From a virus: a stretch of 27,313 bases of DNA. Positions 17,601 through 26,700 of the stretch are shown here, one piece after another. Position 1 is the first letter of the stretch; each line of letters opens with the position of its first letter. The DNA lies in the IMG/VR virus record IMGVR_UViG_3300025101_000141, positions 1-27,313 of that record. One strand, 5' to 3'. Position numbers and translations under genes: made by a program. The notes beneath the pieces were generated by a model. The model did no database searches, was not told where the DNA came from, and worked only from the letters and a program-made list of their open reading frames with translations.

Positions 17601-19169
17601 GATAAAATTTTCGTTTTTGATAAACTTACCAGAAGTTTCATAAAGTACAAGAGACTTGGTATTTGTTGCTGTCTCTTTTAAGAATCCAGTAGCACCACTA
17701 TTCTTTCCTTTGATGAAAGTAGGAACAGGAAGGGTAATATTTTCGTTTAAAGTAATTTCAGTAGTAGTCTGAACATCATATAGTGATAATCCCCACTCAT
17801 TAGTATCCGAGTTTGGTGCATTATAAGATCCAGAGTCAAGATTAAAATCATAAACCCTTGCTAGTCCGATTTCTTTTCCTGCAATTGCAGTTGAATTAAC
17901 TCCAACTCTTGTATCACGTAAACTTAAAACATATGTATTTCCAATTCCAATGGTAGGTGATCCATAAACACGATTTAATTTAAGAGTCTTACCAGTCTCA
18001 TAATTAATTTGCTGTTGAGTAAGAGTTTTTGTTGTTCTAGGTTTTGCAACATCAAGATAGGTGGGTGCTGTTGTCTCAACATCATAACCCTTTACAAACG
18101 CTCTACCTGGAGAAATTTGATATAATGCTAAATCTTCATCTGGAGTTGATCCACTATATGTGGTTTGTCCTGCATTAAAAATTCCTCTATTTCCTTTAAA
18201 ATTATTTAAAGATTCTTTTACGCCAAGTCCAAAAGACTTAACATAATAATCACCAGATTCTGCAAATGTTCTTTTTGCTAACTCATCACCAAACTGTGTA
18301 GAGTTACTTATAACTTTTTGTCTTAAAATTCCACTATTAACAACTCCAAGTTCAACAAAATTACTATCATCAAGATCAGTAAGATCTTTTTTATGCAATG
18401 AAGTAGTAATTTGAAGTCTATCTGCTCCAGGTGCTCCAAAGTTATTAAAACCGGAGGAGTTATCAGTTAATGATGAATCAAGATCAGCGTTAACAATTTT
18501 TTCTTCAATTAGTAAACCAACTCTGCAGTTTGCAACGTTAGAATACTGATTTAATATTAAAGTTTGTTCGGCAACATTAAGAAAGGTTCCTTTTCCAAAA
18601 TATACACCATTACTTATAAAATAAGCAGATCCCACTGCTGTGGCGTTCTCTTGAACGGTAGAGGCAAATGGAGATCCCTGTCCAATTAAAGTATTAGCAG
18701 TTGAAATTGTAACGTCACAGGTTAAAAGTTCACCATCTCTAAAAATAGTTTCTTGATTATCTGTTCCAGATCCTGAATAGTTTACATATAAAGTAACTTG
18801 ATTTCTCTCGGATTCTGCATCCGTAATATATTTGTCAACAATCGCTGTAACACCAGAATCTTGTCCGGTAATTTGTGCTCCAACTATTTGATCCAAATAA
18901 TCAAAGAGAGGAACTCCCAGATAGTTATTTTCCAGAATAACACATTTATAATTAGTAGAATATGTTGTGTTTCCTGGAATAACCTTAGCACCTTCTTTAA
19001 AAAAGTGCTGTCCAAATTTCTCTACTTGATTTTGCAGGATCGACTGAAGAGACGTTAATTCTCTTGCTTGTACGGGATAACCTGGCTTGAATAAAACCTT
19101 GTAATAATCTTTTTGGGGATCAAAGTCGTCAAAGTAAGGAGCGACATTGAGATTGGTTTCCTGTGACAT
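11694..19169 (-). CDS. Giant baseplate/tail structural protein, DUF4815-type N-terminus
   Basis: A 2491-residue virion protein. Its N-terminus (residues 10-60) contains FDPQKDYYKVLFKPGYPVQA and RELTSLQSILQNQVEKFGQH, the signature I associate with DUF4815 proteins of marine T4-like phages. Residues 300-400 hold QISPGRAFVKGYDVET. Residues 1110-1250 hold a helical segment around KQLENRIKNLEFFTSLSLLE. Residues 1679-1800 contain DPLAQTFLVEDDTGIFITKC and GVQYAMVMRSASARYRVF. Residues 2093-2166 carry the RG module shared with gp15. The C-terminal 300 residues are a beta domain ending PPRIRNLRVIALA. It fills the space where T4 encodes gp9-gp12 and fibritin, so it probably provides baseplate-periphery or fibre-attachment functions (inference from synteny). 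The start follows gp8 by six bases, with TAAGGA overlapping the gp8 stop. Confidence 0.92.
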   Translation of the reverse strand: MSQETNLNVAPYFDDFDPQKDYYKVLFKPGYPVQARELTSLQSILQNQVEKFGQHFFKEGAKVIPGNTTYSTNYKCVILENNYLGVPLFDYLDQIVGAQITGQDSGVTAIVDKYITDAESERNQVTLYVNYSGSGTDNQETIFRDGELLTCDVTISTANTLIGQGSPFASTVQENATAVGSAYFISNGVYFGKGTFLNVAEQTLILNQYSNVANCRVGLLIEEKIVNADLDSSLTDNSSGFNNFGAPGADRLQITTSLHKKDLTDLDDSNFVELGVVNSGILRQKVISNSTQFGDELAKRTFAESGDYYVKSFGLGVKESLNNFKGNRGIFNAGQTTYSGSTPDEDLALYQISPGRAFVKGYDVETTAPTYLDVAKPRTTKTLTQQQINYETGKTLKLNRVYGSPTIGIGNTYVLSLRDTRVGVNSTAIAGKEIGLARVYDFNLDSGSYNAPNSDTNEWGLSLYDVQTTTEITLNENITLPVPTFIKGKNSGATGFLKETATNTKSLVLYETSGKFIKNENFIIDGIENPRVATAVTSYGISDVLSVFGSLNGAEVGAARTFSADVVLAPKFNIGVATVTAAAANFTSVIRSTNSRFPGQIKAGNIISFSGDLSQDPVFASVVSVATSSVTITGVSTVEGVASGAIPTSAATLNDVKVIAGDLGASNDNTLYTEMPRRHISEVKLDDASLVIRKTQQVNILDNKLTAAVVTESNETFLPFTPERYLLIRSDGTTEELTSDKVQINAGSNQLEIFNLGNDDEATLVTTLTKIKPKAKNKIRNRVDSIVIDKSTQAASGIGSTTLNDGLTHGNYPFGTRVQDESISLNRADIIEVHGIYELATDPAVNNTDPTAPSMVLSNLSGPTGKTSDLVIGEEIKGLTTNSRAIVGRKETDAKILYLPKNQINFNEGETVEFVESGIKAIVTTLDTPSKDISFKYGFTNGQNGEFYGYGVLNRKNGEEAPKRKVVVYYSNGYYESTDDGDITTVNSYSNFDYGSEIPSVNSLRNTDIIDIRPKVSDIESVSEGDRSPLEFKGRTFNVSGNSATNILASNEGILTDFSYYLGRIDRVYLTKDGVFQVKYGTPAENPEKPTSVDDALEIATISLPPFLYKVSDASKKFLEHKRYRMVDIKQLENRIKNLEFFTSLSLLETNTANLFVPDANGLNRFKSGFFVDNFTSFLAQEESVDLKNSVDFTNKQARPKHYTTQVDLTQSLSGSGDLKVAVPDGNNIRKTDDIVTLEYSDVEWLSQQFATRSESVTPFIIGFWIGALNLTPASDSWTDQVRLEANIVQAEGNFTETLERATRTLNVDPQTGFAPAVWNSWVNNWTGREEVIDTVDRQTSTTSRQVGVRRAGWWGDIITTTNTTFRDTTREIFETGVATRSGARTVISEQFDNESLGDRVVSRDLISFARSRNIEFNINSLKPYSQLYGFFDGVAITDYCIPKLLEISMVSGTFQVGETITGTMRSVGNAPSTDSNPQITFRAAQSNHKEGAFDNATEVFTINPYNKDRTIPRAYSSTSTILNVDTFSLCDQPQGDFIGYVAQGMVLVGETSGAQATITQVRLVADFSSSLIGSFFIPDPNITNNPRFEVGTKVLTFIDDINNNLNEASTRATSTFLISGVIETVQENIVSVRNANVQSEEVAEERDIRRQDDTFGTEVISTEVLTQNFTRRTERRGDPLAQTFLVEDDTGIFITKCDVFFEQTDNLGIPVIFELRTCDNGVPTTKILPLSQVIAFPKDIAVSDDGSVAHTFNLKAPVYLEPGVQYAMVMRSASARYRVFISRVGENDLLRQTFVSNQPYLGSLYKSQNGSVWEPSQWEDLKFTLYRADFVDSGSIEVYSPKLSLGNKQIASLLPNSISLNSRSVRIGIGSTLQDNDLTLGNTIVQHGSNASGNFVGEAGIATGSLNVINAGIGFTPHSGTLEYEAVELVNITSSGRNAKADITVTNGIVASATISEAVANSGGQGYVIGDVLGVSTIGNNNLGRNLRLSLVSIANTNEILLDNVQGDFITGAGNTVQFINNAGLRTDLNNDQTLPAGGGVLIDGINEVITDGVHFTVNHKNHGMYFEDNRVEITDVESDILPIKLTEAINSSSTSPISVDSTTGFNIFENVGVGSTNLGYLKIGSEIISYESATSNSITLVQRGIDSTIAKDYIAGTQVFKYELGDVSLRRINKTHNLDSVTAADPRTFDTYKIKLNMGESGVGRSTGESFPILYMGETKSAGGNKIKASQNIPFEILTPQIQHMTVRGTNIDAQVRTISGSSISGNEIPYIDQGFEEISIQNPNYFSTPRIIASKVNEDAKLSSTPGNKSMTLRLNLGTTDARVSPVIDTQRMSIIATSNRVNSVITDYVTDSRVNGIDTDPTAFQYLSKEISLENPATSIKVIVDVFKDRDADIRGFFAIADHQNFTPIYEAFPGFNNIDERGQIIDIANNDGSSDTFVSPVEDYREHTFTIEELSSFRSYRIKLSLTSTNQANPPRIRNLRVIALA
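12672..12893 (-). repeat. RG-type module copy in the 2491-residue protein
   Basis: Residues 2093-2166 contain LGYLKIGSEIISYESATSNS and ITLVQRGIDSTIAKDYIAGT. The pattern (strand, IG/NNE-S-I-x-Y/V turn, LxxRG, then GT) is repeated in gp15 (7658-7837) and in the gp7-position protein (23341-23550). Confidence 0.7.
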
Positions 19170-19172
19170 AAT

Positions 19173-19178
19173 TCCTTA
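19173..19178 (-). promoter_or_regulatory. Shine-Dalgarno TAAGGA overlapping gp8 stop
   Basis: The TAA stop of gp8 is the first half of TAAGGA, three bases before the ATG at 19169. A ribosome terminating on gp8 would sit on the initiation site of the giant gene, which suggests coupled translation. Confidence 0.6.
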
Positions 19179-20735
19179 GAACTGCAAGATAATTTTGATA
19201 TCTTCTTTTTGACTGGACGATCTTGTAATAGAAGGCCTATTATCTACGTAAATAATGTTGCCTGTATACTTTTCAACCTCTGGTTGAGCAACGCCACTAT
19301 TAAATGATTGTCCCAAATAATAAGTACGACTATTTATTTCAGTTGAGACACCCGTAAATGAAGTTTGAATGGCTAAAGTTGATGATCCACCTAAAATACT
19401 AAAATTACCACCATCAACAATATTTGGCCCAAATCTATTCATTTTGAATCCATATTCAGGACTCGTATTTTTAGATCCATCAGTATTAAATCCTGCAGTT
19501 GATCTATCTTGCCAATATTTCAATACTCCAGTTACCTGATCATAAGAAACAACTCTTCCAACAGCCGTAGAACCAAATCCAACTGTTTGAGTAATAAATG
19601 AGTCTGGTGTAAATGTTGCTGAACTATATCCAGCACCTGTTAGTTTTAAAGCATATGTTGCAGATGCTTTATCAAGTGTTAGATTTGATGATGTATTATA
19701 TGCCTTGGGATTTTGTACTAATCCAATTCTAGCAATTTCGTTACCTGTAATAAAATCTGGATTTTCTGAATCATTCTCAATTCTAGAATAAATTAGAGCA
19801 TTTCTTGCTCCAAGTTCCCTGTATATGTCAGATCCATGTCCACCTTGAGGTGGAATAATTACATCGAATATAGGAGCAGTTGATCCGGTAGGGACATTAC
19901 CAGCGACAAGATCTATAGTGCCAAAAGAATAACCAGATCCACCTTTAGAAATAACTACAGATTCAACTTTTGAATTATTATTGATAGAGATGGTGCATTC
20001 TGCTCCATTTCCATCACCTTTAATCGGAACTCGTGTATAAGTTCTATTTGCAGTTCCTAATCCAACACCTCTATTACTAATTTTAACAATCTTTAGTTGT
20101 CCACTCGTAACAGCATTGTTTCTAACTGCTGCTATATTTGAATCTGTGCTAGTTGTCCAGTCTTTTGGTACTGGCATAAAATTAGTAGCATCAAATTTTA
20201 CAATATCTCCAGGTTTTATTGTGTAAAGATATTTCCAAATATAACCATCACCACTAGTTCCTGCTTCTCTTGGTTCTAAATCAGTAAAAGTTGGTTCATC
20301 AAGAGATGCTTTACCACTTGGATTTTCTGGATTAGTTCCATTCTGCAAGCAAACATAAACTCTAAAATCAGAGTTCATTACATAATAATTTGCCTCATAG
20401 AGAGTAATAGAACTTGAGGGTTGTGAAGGATTCTCTGCTTTAATGTCTGGACGATACATATCATATGTTGTACCAGACGCCCAAGTTACTTTTCTGATAA
20501 CTTGTTTAACATCATCAGAATCAATTTTTTTGAGAGCAATCATTGTATCCCAATAATCATTCTCTTGATTAAAGTTATCCCTTGGATCAGGAGGACTGCT
20601 ATCCCAACTTACATCAACATCAGTAGGATTGGGAAGTCCAACAAAAGAATACAAAGTGCTACTAGTGGAAGCCACACTAGCAACAAAATCTTTTGCATTT
20701 AATATACGAAGTTGATCAGTTATAATCGCAGCCAT
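19176..20735 (-). CDS. 8: Baseplate wedge protein gp8
   Basis: gp8 is a dimeric structural subunit of each baseplate wedge, bound to gp7 and gp10 in T4. Landmarks match T4 gp8: DGYIWKYLYTI (163-173; T4 has DGYVWEYLFEI) and the C-terminus YVDNRPSITRSSSQKEDIKI (496-515; T4 has YMENRPPIIMAMDQTEEINI). At 519 residues it is much longer than T4 gp8 (334). The extra length lies mainly in residues 200-470 and includes a GGSGYSFGTIDLV unit resembling the beta repeats of gp14. The start MAAIITDQLRI is preceded at 18 bases by a perfect GATAAATA late motif and lacks a Shine-Dalgarno. The next gene starts six bases after its stop. Confidence 0.94.
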   Translation of the reverse strand: MAAIITDQLRILNAKDFVASVASTSSTLYSFVGLPNPTDVDVSWDSSPPDPRDNFNQENDYWDTMIALKKIDSDDVKQVIRKVTWASGTTYDMYRPDIKAENPSQPSSSITLYEANYYVMNSDFRVYVCLQNGTNPENPSGKASLDEPTFTDLEPREAGTSGDGYIWKYLYTIKPGDIVKFDATNFMPVPKDWTTSTDSNIAAVRNNAVTSGQLKIVKISNRGVGLGTANRTYTRVPIKGDGNGAECTISINNNSKVESVVISKGGSGYSFGTIDLVAGNVPTGSTAPIFDVIIPPQGGHGSDIYRELGARNALIYSRIENDSENPDFITGNEIARIGLVQNPKAYNTSSNLTLDKASATYALKLTGAGYSSATFTPDSFITQTVGFGSTAVGRVVSYDQVTGVLKYWQDRSTAGFNTDGSKNTSPEYGFKMNRFGPNIVDGGNFSILGGSSTLAIQTSFTGVSTEINSRTYYLGQSFNSGVAQPEVEKYTGNIIYVDNRPSITRSSSQKEDIKIILQF

Positions 20736-20753
20736 TTTGCGTAGTTTTTTACT

Positions 20754-20761
20754 TATTTATC
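20754..20761 (-). promoter_or_regulatory. Late promoter motif GATAAATA
   Basis: A perfect NATAAATA match on the minus strand in the 28-base gap before gp8, 18 bases from its ATG. The spacer continues AGTAAAAAACTACGCAAA, giving a very short A-rich leader. Confidence 0.68.
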
Positions 20762-20763
20762 AG

Positions 20764-23700
20764 TTAAGTTGTGGAGTATCCCACTAATTTTAGAGGTTGA
20801 ACTCTGTTGATAACAGCACCAGTTGTAATACCAGCGGTACCTTTGAGAAGATACGCATCAAATGCAGTTGCATTTAATCTACCTCCAAGGGTAATTTTAC
20901 CCCAAGAGAATTGTCCATAGAATTCAGTCAATCCAATACCAGTGCGATTTCCATAATCTTCGACACTAACAGTTACTCTCTTAACGTATGTGATGCCAAC
21001 ACCAGCAACTGCAGTTGTTCCCACAGAAACTGCTGCAACTTCATAAACACTATCAAGGAATTGTGTTGTAATACCTAATGTTTCACCAGTTTGATATAGT
21101 GAAGTTACGCCACTTCCAACATTACTATTCTTAACTGTAAAGTAATCTCCAACTGATATATCACTTAGAGTGACAGCAGCCCCGACAACTTTAGTATTAC
21201 GTAAGAATGAGTTAATTGGAATGAATAAATCCATGACATATCCTGTGGTTGCTACACCAACAGAAGTGGTGTTCAATCCGACAATATCGCCAAAATCACC
21301 CTGATAGAGAGAGGTTCTATTTTGTTCTCTTTCTAATTTAGGTGCTTCAATAAGAACTTGAGAAGCAACGGTTCTTGTATATCCAATACCAGGTGTGGAA
21401 ACAGTAATCGAAGAAACCGTATCACCTGTAAGAGTTGCAACTGCAGTTGCTCTTGCAGTTGTACCAAATCCTACTGGATTTGAGATTGTAACAGAAGGAG
21501 CGGAAGTATATCCTGTTCCTCCATATCCAATAGTAATAGATTCGACAGTATTGGCGATGGAAACAACTGCTGTCGCAGCAGCGGCCACAATATTATTTTG
21601 AGAAACGATACTTATGGTTTGCTGATTTTTAACAGTTTGATTCTCATCATCTGGATTAAAGAAAGGAATTACACTTTCAACGTAAATTTGAGTGGATCCA
21701 ACACCAACCGATTGAATCAAGTGTGTTCTTGGATTAATTAAAGCAGCGTTTAATTCTCTTGCCTTACTGACAATTTTACCGTTAATTACTTTGTCAGAGG
21801 TTTGCTGACATAGTGTAACTACACGTTTATGATCTGGGTTCGAGTCAATACCTGCTTCATAATATGGATTAGTCTCGACAGTATCGGAAGAAATAATCTT
21901 AGTTGATAATCTACCTGTCTGATTAATCGAATTTGGAACCAGTGTTTCACTAGTTCTGATTGTTAACTCATCACCAGCTTTGACAGATTCTAGGACATCA
22001 CGGAAAGTAACATCAATATCACCAGATCCCTTATAGAAAAGAATTTTGGATTTATCACCAGGGAATGAACCATCTGCAGATCTTCCTTTAGGTGGTTCAG
22101 AGAAGTTTATTACACTTCCACCATCAAAAGTATATGATTCACCTGGAATTTGTAATATATCATTAATAAAGATAAGTAAAGTTGCTTGAACATCTATATT
22201 TGAACCAACGGCTGATCTGATTGTAACAGGAGCACCATTTCTCTTAACAGTAAACTGTCTAGTGTTACCATCAAATTCATCATGAATGTTATCAAGACGC
22301 TCTAATTCACCAAAATGCCATCCAGAGAATTTATCTGAATCGGTTTTTTCAACTGTAATCTGGAATTCTTTAAAATTAATGTTTGTATCGGTAGGAATAC
22401 CAGTTGCTCCACCAGTTGCCACAGTCAGAATTTGTTTTTGTCCATAACGATATCCAAAGTTTTTGACTTCAAAATCAATGACACTTGATCCTTGTCCAAC
22501 AACAATATCAATAGTTGCCTCAGTACCAAATCCTGAAGGAGAATCGTCAGAGTAGATTAGAGGAATATCAGAATATGATAAAGGTTCATCAAAGACGACA
22601 ATTGGTTCAGATCCAATTAAATATCCAGATCCAGGGTTAGTAACAGCAACACTTACTACATTACCATTACTTACTGCAGCAGTACCAATAAACTCAATAC
22701 CAGTTTTTCCAGTTGATGAGGTATAAACACCAACATTTACTGTTTGAGATCCTTGTCTGTAACCAGAACCAGTATTTCCAATGCTAATTGATACAATTGT
22801 TCCTCCTGCAGATACAATTGCAGTACCCCCTGCAGAGATAAGTGGTTGATAACCAAGTCCTGCGGTTGAACCAACTGATACAATTAATCCTCCAACAGGG
22901 ATGTTTGCATTATTTGGATCATAAGATACAGAAGTAGCAGTTCCTGTAAAAGTAACACTACTAATTCCAGAACCTTCACTTAATGAGTAATCTTGAGGAA
23001 CTAAATCACCGGTTGGCCCTTGGAATACCCCGTTGATCAGAATCACTCCATTATTTGTGGAGAATCCAACAACATCTTCTTGCTCAGATTTAAGGGTGAA
23101 TGTCTTAGTAGTTGCATCAAATTGATCCGCAATACTATCAAAAACATAATTGGAGTGATATGCAGCCTTTGTGCTACCTTTAGATTCTGATCTAAGGAAT
23201 GTTCTTCCCTGGAATTTAGAATGAGTAGTAATTCCAGTAAAGTCTCTAGAATCAGGTGGATTAGTAATTGAACTAATAGGTGTTGCACCTTGAGGTGCAA
23301 TGTAGAAGTTAATGGTATTATCAATAATATTATAAGCACCATCAACTTTAGTTACAGCAACACCAACTGGGTGTGTCGTAATTCCAGTGCCCATCCACCC
23401 ACGATCAACTAATATACTATTGGTTAATCCAAAACCAACAGTGTTAATTTTCATAATTTCGGATTCAACTTGAATCAAATCTGCAGCAAAAAATGAAGTA
23501 ATTCCGATGGTTTCTATCGTGGCATCTGCTATACCAATTTTTTTGTCTAAAGCAGTTGTTGTAGCAGTAGAAACAATTGGATTTTGAATGAAATTATCAA
23601 GGGCAATCAAACACTTAGAATTTTGTTGATTAGAAGTGAGTTTGTGGAATGTTCCAATTCCTATACTTGTAAAATCAATCGCTGTAGGTTCCAATGCATT

Positions 23701-26700
23701 AGCATCAGTGGCAGATCGAGCTAATTTTATAGTAGAATCATTAACTTTAATTGCAAAGACAAAGGCGTTAGTAGGAAGAAAATCAGTGCTACCCACTCCA
23801 GCAAAAGTAGTTGTTGCAATACCAACACGAACATGTGTAGCAACTCCAACGGAATAATTAAGAGGTTCTCCAGTAGTGAAGAAGTGATTTGGAACAGTAA
23901 TTTGATTATTAGTTAGATCTACAACATTTGTATCACCACCATCAAAAGTTCTTTGGAAAATAGGCCTTCCTTTGTGATTTAATTCAAATTGCCTTCTAAC
24001 ATCAATGGCAGTACCTTCATAGAAACCATAACCTGCTGTAATAGATGCATTGTTTAAATCAATTTCATGATCAAGAGTATCGTCAACAGATACTAACTGA
24101 ATTGCTTGCTGATATACCTTTGTTTGAACATCAGTATTAGCAGGAGGTGTAAATTGAAGATGAGTTTCGGTACCATCAGTGAGAGATCCAATTGTACCGA
24201 TACCACTTCCTGTAGTTAATACACCATATTCAGTAATAAATGTTCTAGAGTCATCATTAACAACAATGATCTCAGATAATTGATATTCATCATTTGTAGT
24301 ATCTTCTATACTTACAATGTAATATGCTGCTTGATAGTCATTTGTGCCCGCACAAGTATAAGAAGCAATAGTATGGATTCCAGGATTAGATGATGATGCT
24401 AGTGTAGTGTGGAATGATTGAAGTTCTGAAATATTTTGTCCAGCAAGTCCAATAACTGTTGTTCCAACACCAACAGATTCAGTGCTTGATAAAGAAACTC
24501 TTACTGTGTTAGCAGTGAGAGCAAGTCCAACTGCAGGGGTGAATTCAACATTTACATCACCTCCAGACATGTCGATTGAATATGTTCCAAGTCCAGTTAC
24601 AGTTGATCCAAAATCAGTTGAAACATCGCCATATTCAAGAAGTTGAGCGTCAGTTCCATCATGAATAATATTAAGTTCATTAAAAGCAGTAATTCCTCTT
24701 TGATCTTGCAATTCAACTAGAACTTTTGATGATCTATATGTTGATGCTATCCCTACAATTGTTGTTTTTGTTGCTGCAGGTACTACAACTTGAGAAGATT
24801 CAATATTGCAGATTTCACCCAGTGAAAATGATCCAATACCAGAGATAGTATTGTCAAGATCGAAACTACAATATGATACATTGTAGTTTTGTGTTCTAAA
24901 TTTTGTGGGGAAGAATAAAAGTTGTCCCTCAGATCCTGCAATACTGAAGTCAAAAGATCCCAAATCCAACGTTGATTCTACCCTGCCATAATTTAATACT
25001 TCAGCGATTGATCCATTATGAACTAAAGTTACAAGTGACGCCTGTATTTCGGAAGTAATTACTTTATCACGAACATAAGTTAAAATTTTCTTAGATTTTT
25101 GATCAACTGGGAATTTTTTAACAACACTAAACTTAGTGGGACGTTCTACACTATTAAATTGCTTACTGATGTCGTCAATTATTAAGGCTCTATTACCTAC
25201 AGACTCAAAATAATCAGTTAAAACTCTATTTTCTAAGAAAATTCTATCGGAATAGATGGTTCCAGAAGCAATTTTTGAGTTTTCAGTTACTAAATCAAAT
25301 GCTGGATAGCAATTTAAGCTAATTCCTCCACCAAAATTGCCATTTCCATACGTTGTAGTAGGAAGAATATCAACGACTAGTGATACTGTTGAAGAAGAAT
25401 CAGTAAATACTGTTCCTCCAACTCTATCATCAGCAGATTCAATGACTAAATCACTAAATTTCAAGAACCCTGCAGTATGAGTTAAAGAACTTACAGCATC
25501 ATCCCAATTTTGTAGAGGAATTTTAGATTTAATTGCATAAGAAAAGTTTTGATAATAGAAATTATCAGGAATTCTTTGCTGATTATCATTGAAGAATCCA
25601 GTCGTTTTATTCCAACCCTTCTCTACTATAGATGAAGATGCTGTTTCTATATCGGAATTATAATCAATTTTAGATTTAACGGTGCCTTGAGTTCCTGAAG
25701 TTTGTCCAGTTACAATATCACCAACTACAAAGTCTCTTGATGTCGAAACTTTCAAAAGTTCAATTCTATTATTCCAACTATCAACCTTTCCTTCACCACC
25801 GTTTGATACAACTGTTTCACCAAGTAAGAAATTATTCTTTTTCAGTTTAATATTAAATTGTGGGAAAGAACTTTGATTTATTATTCTTCCAGCAGAATTT
25901 ATTGTATCGTAGTTTCCTGCATGAATATTATCATTAAGAACTTCATCCATACTAAATGTAACAACACCAACATTACCACCTACAGGAATGTTTACATCAG
26001 TTAGTGTGAACAGATGATATCCATAGTCAGATGAATTAAATCCTGTTCCTGTGGAACCAACACCAACACTAACATTCTCAATAAGTACTTTATCACCTAC
26101 GGCAAACGGGGACTTATCGGAGAATCCAGTGTCAAAACCAACAGTCGCTAACTTAGTTGAAGTATTATATGTTATTCTTTCAATAGGAACACCGTTTGAG
26201 TTACTTATAGGAATAATTGTTGGAGTTACATTATTAAGTCCTTTGGTGTTATTTCTGATGGTGACTTTAGAATCACCTAAACTATAGAAAAGATCAACAT
26301 CATCAATATGTTTACCAGTTAATCCATCTAAAACAACTAAATTTGGAGCAAGTGAGTAATTTCTACCAACGGATGAAATTCCAATTTCTTCAAATGAAGT
26401 TAGAGATTCAAGTAAAAGAACCTCTGGTAAATTAGTAGTTGGACGAATAGTAAAATCGGTTGGATAGTCAAATCCAATATTTGAAATTTTTGTTGAAAGA
26501 ACTTTTCCGATTGTATTACTAAAGGGTTCAAGAACAGCACCAGATCCTGTTATAGTTCCCTCAACAGTGGATACTCCAACAATCTCGTTATAGTTTGCTC
26601 CTTTAAAAGAAATAATGATATCAGAAATTCCACCGTATGCATTGATTGAACTAGTATCGTAAGATAATCCACCATTAAACTTATTATAAGAACTTCTCTC

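Noticed and set aside
25948-25950. ATG at 25948-25950 as the start of a 1728-residue gene
   Set aside because: The frame continues open and in coherent beta-rich protein to the window edge with no stop. No promoter, Shine-Dalgarno or gap precedes this Met, so it is internal.
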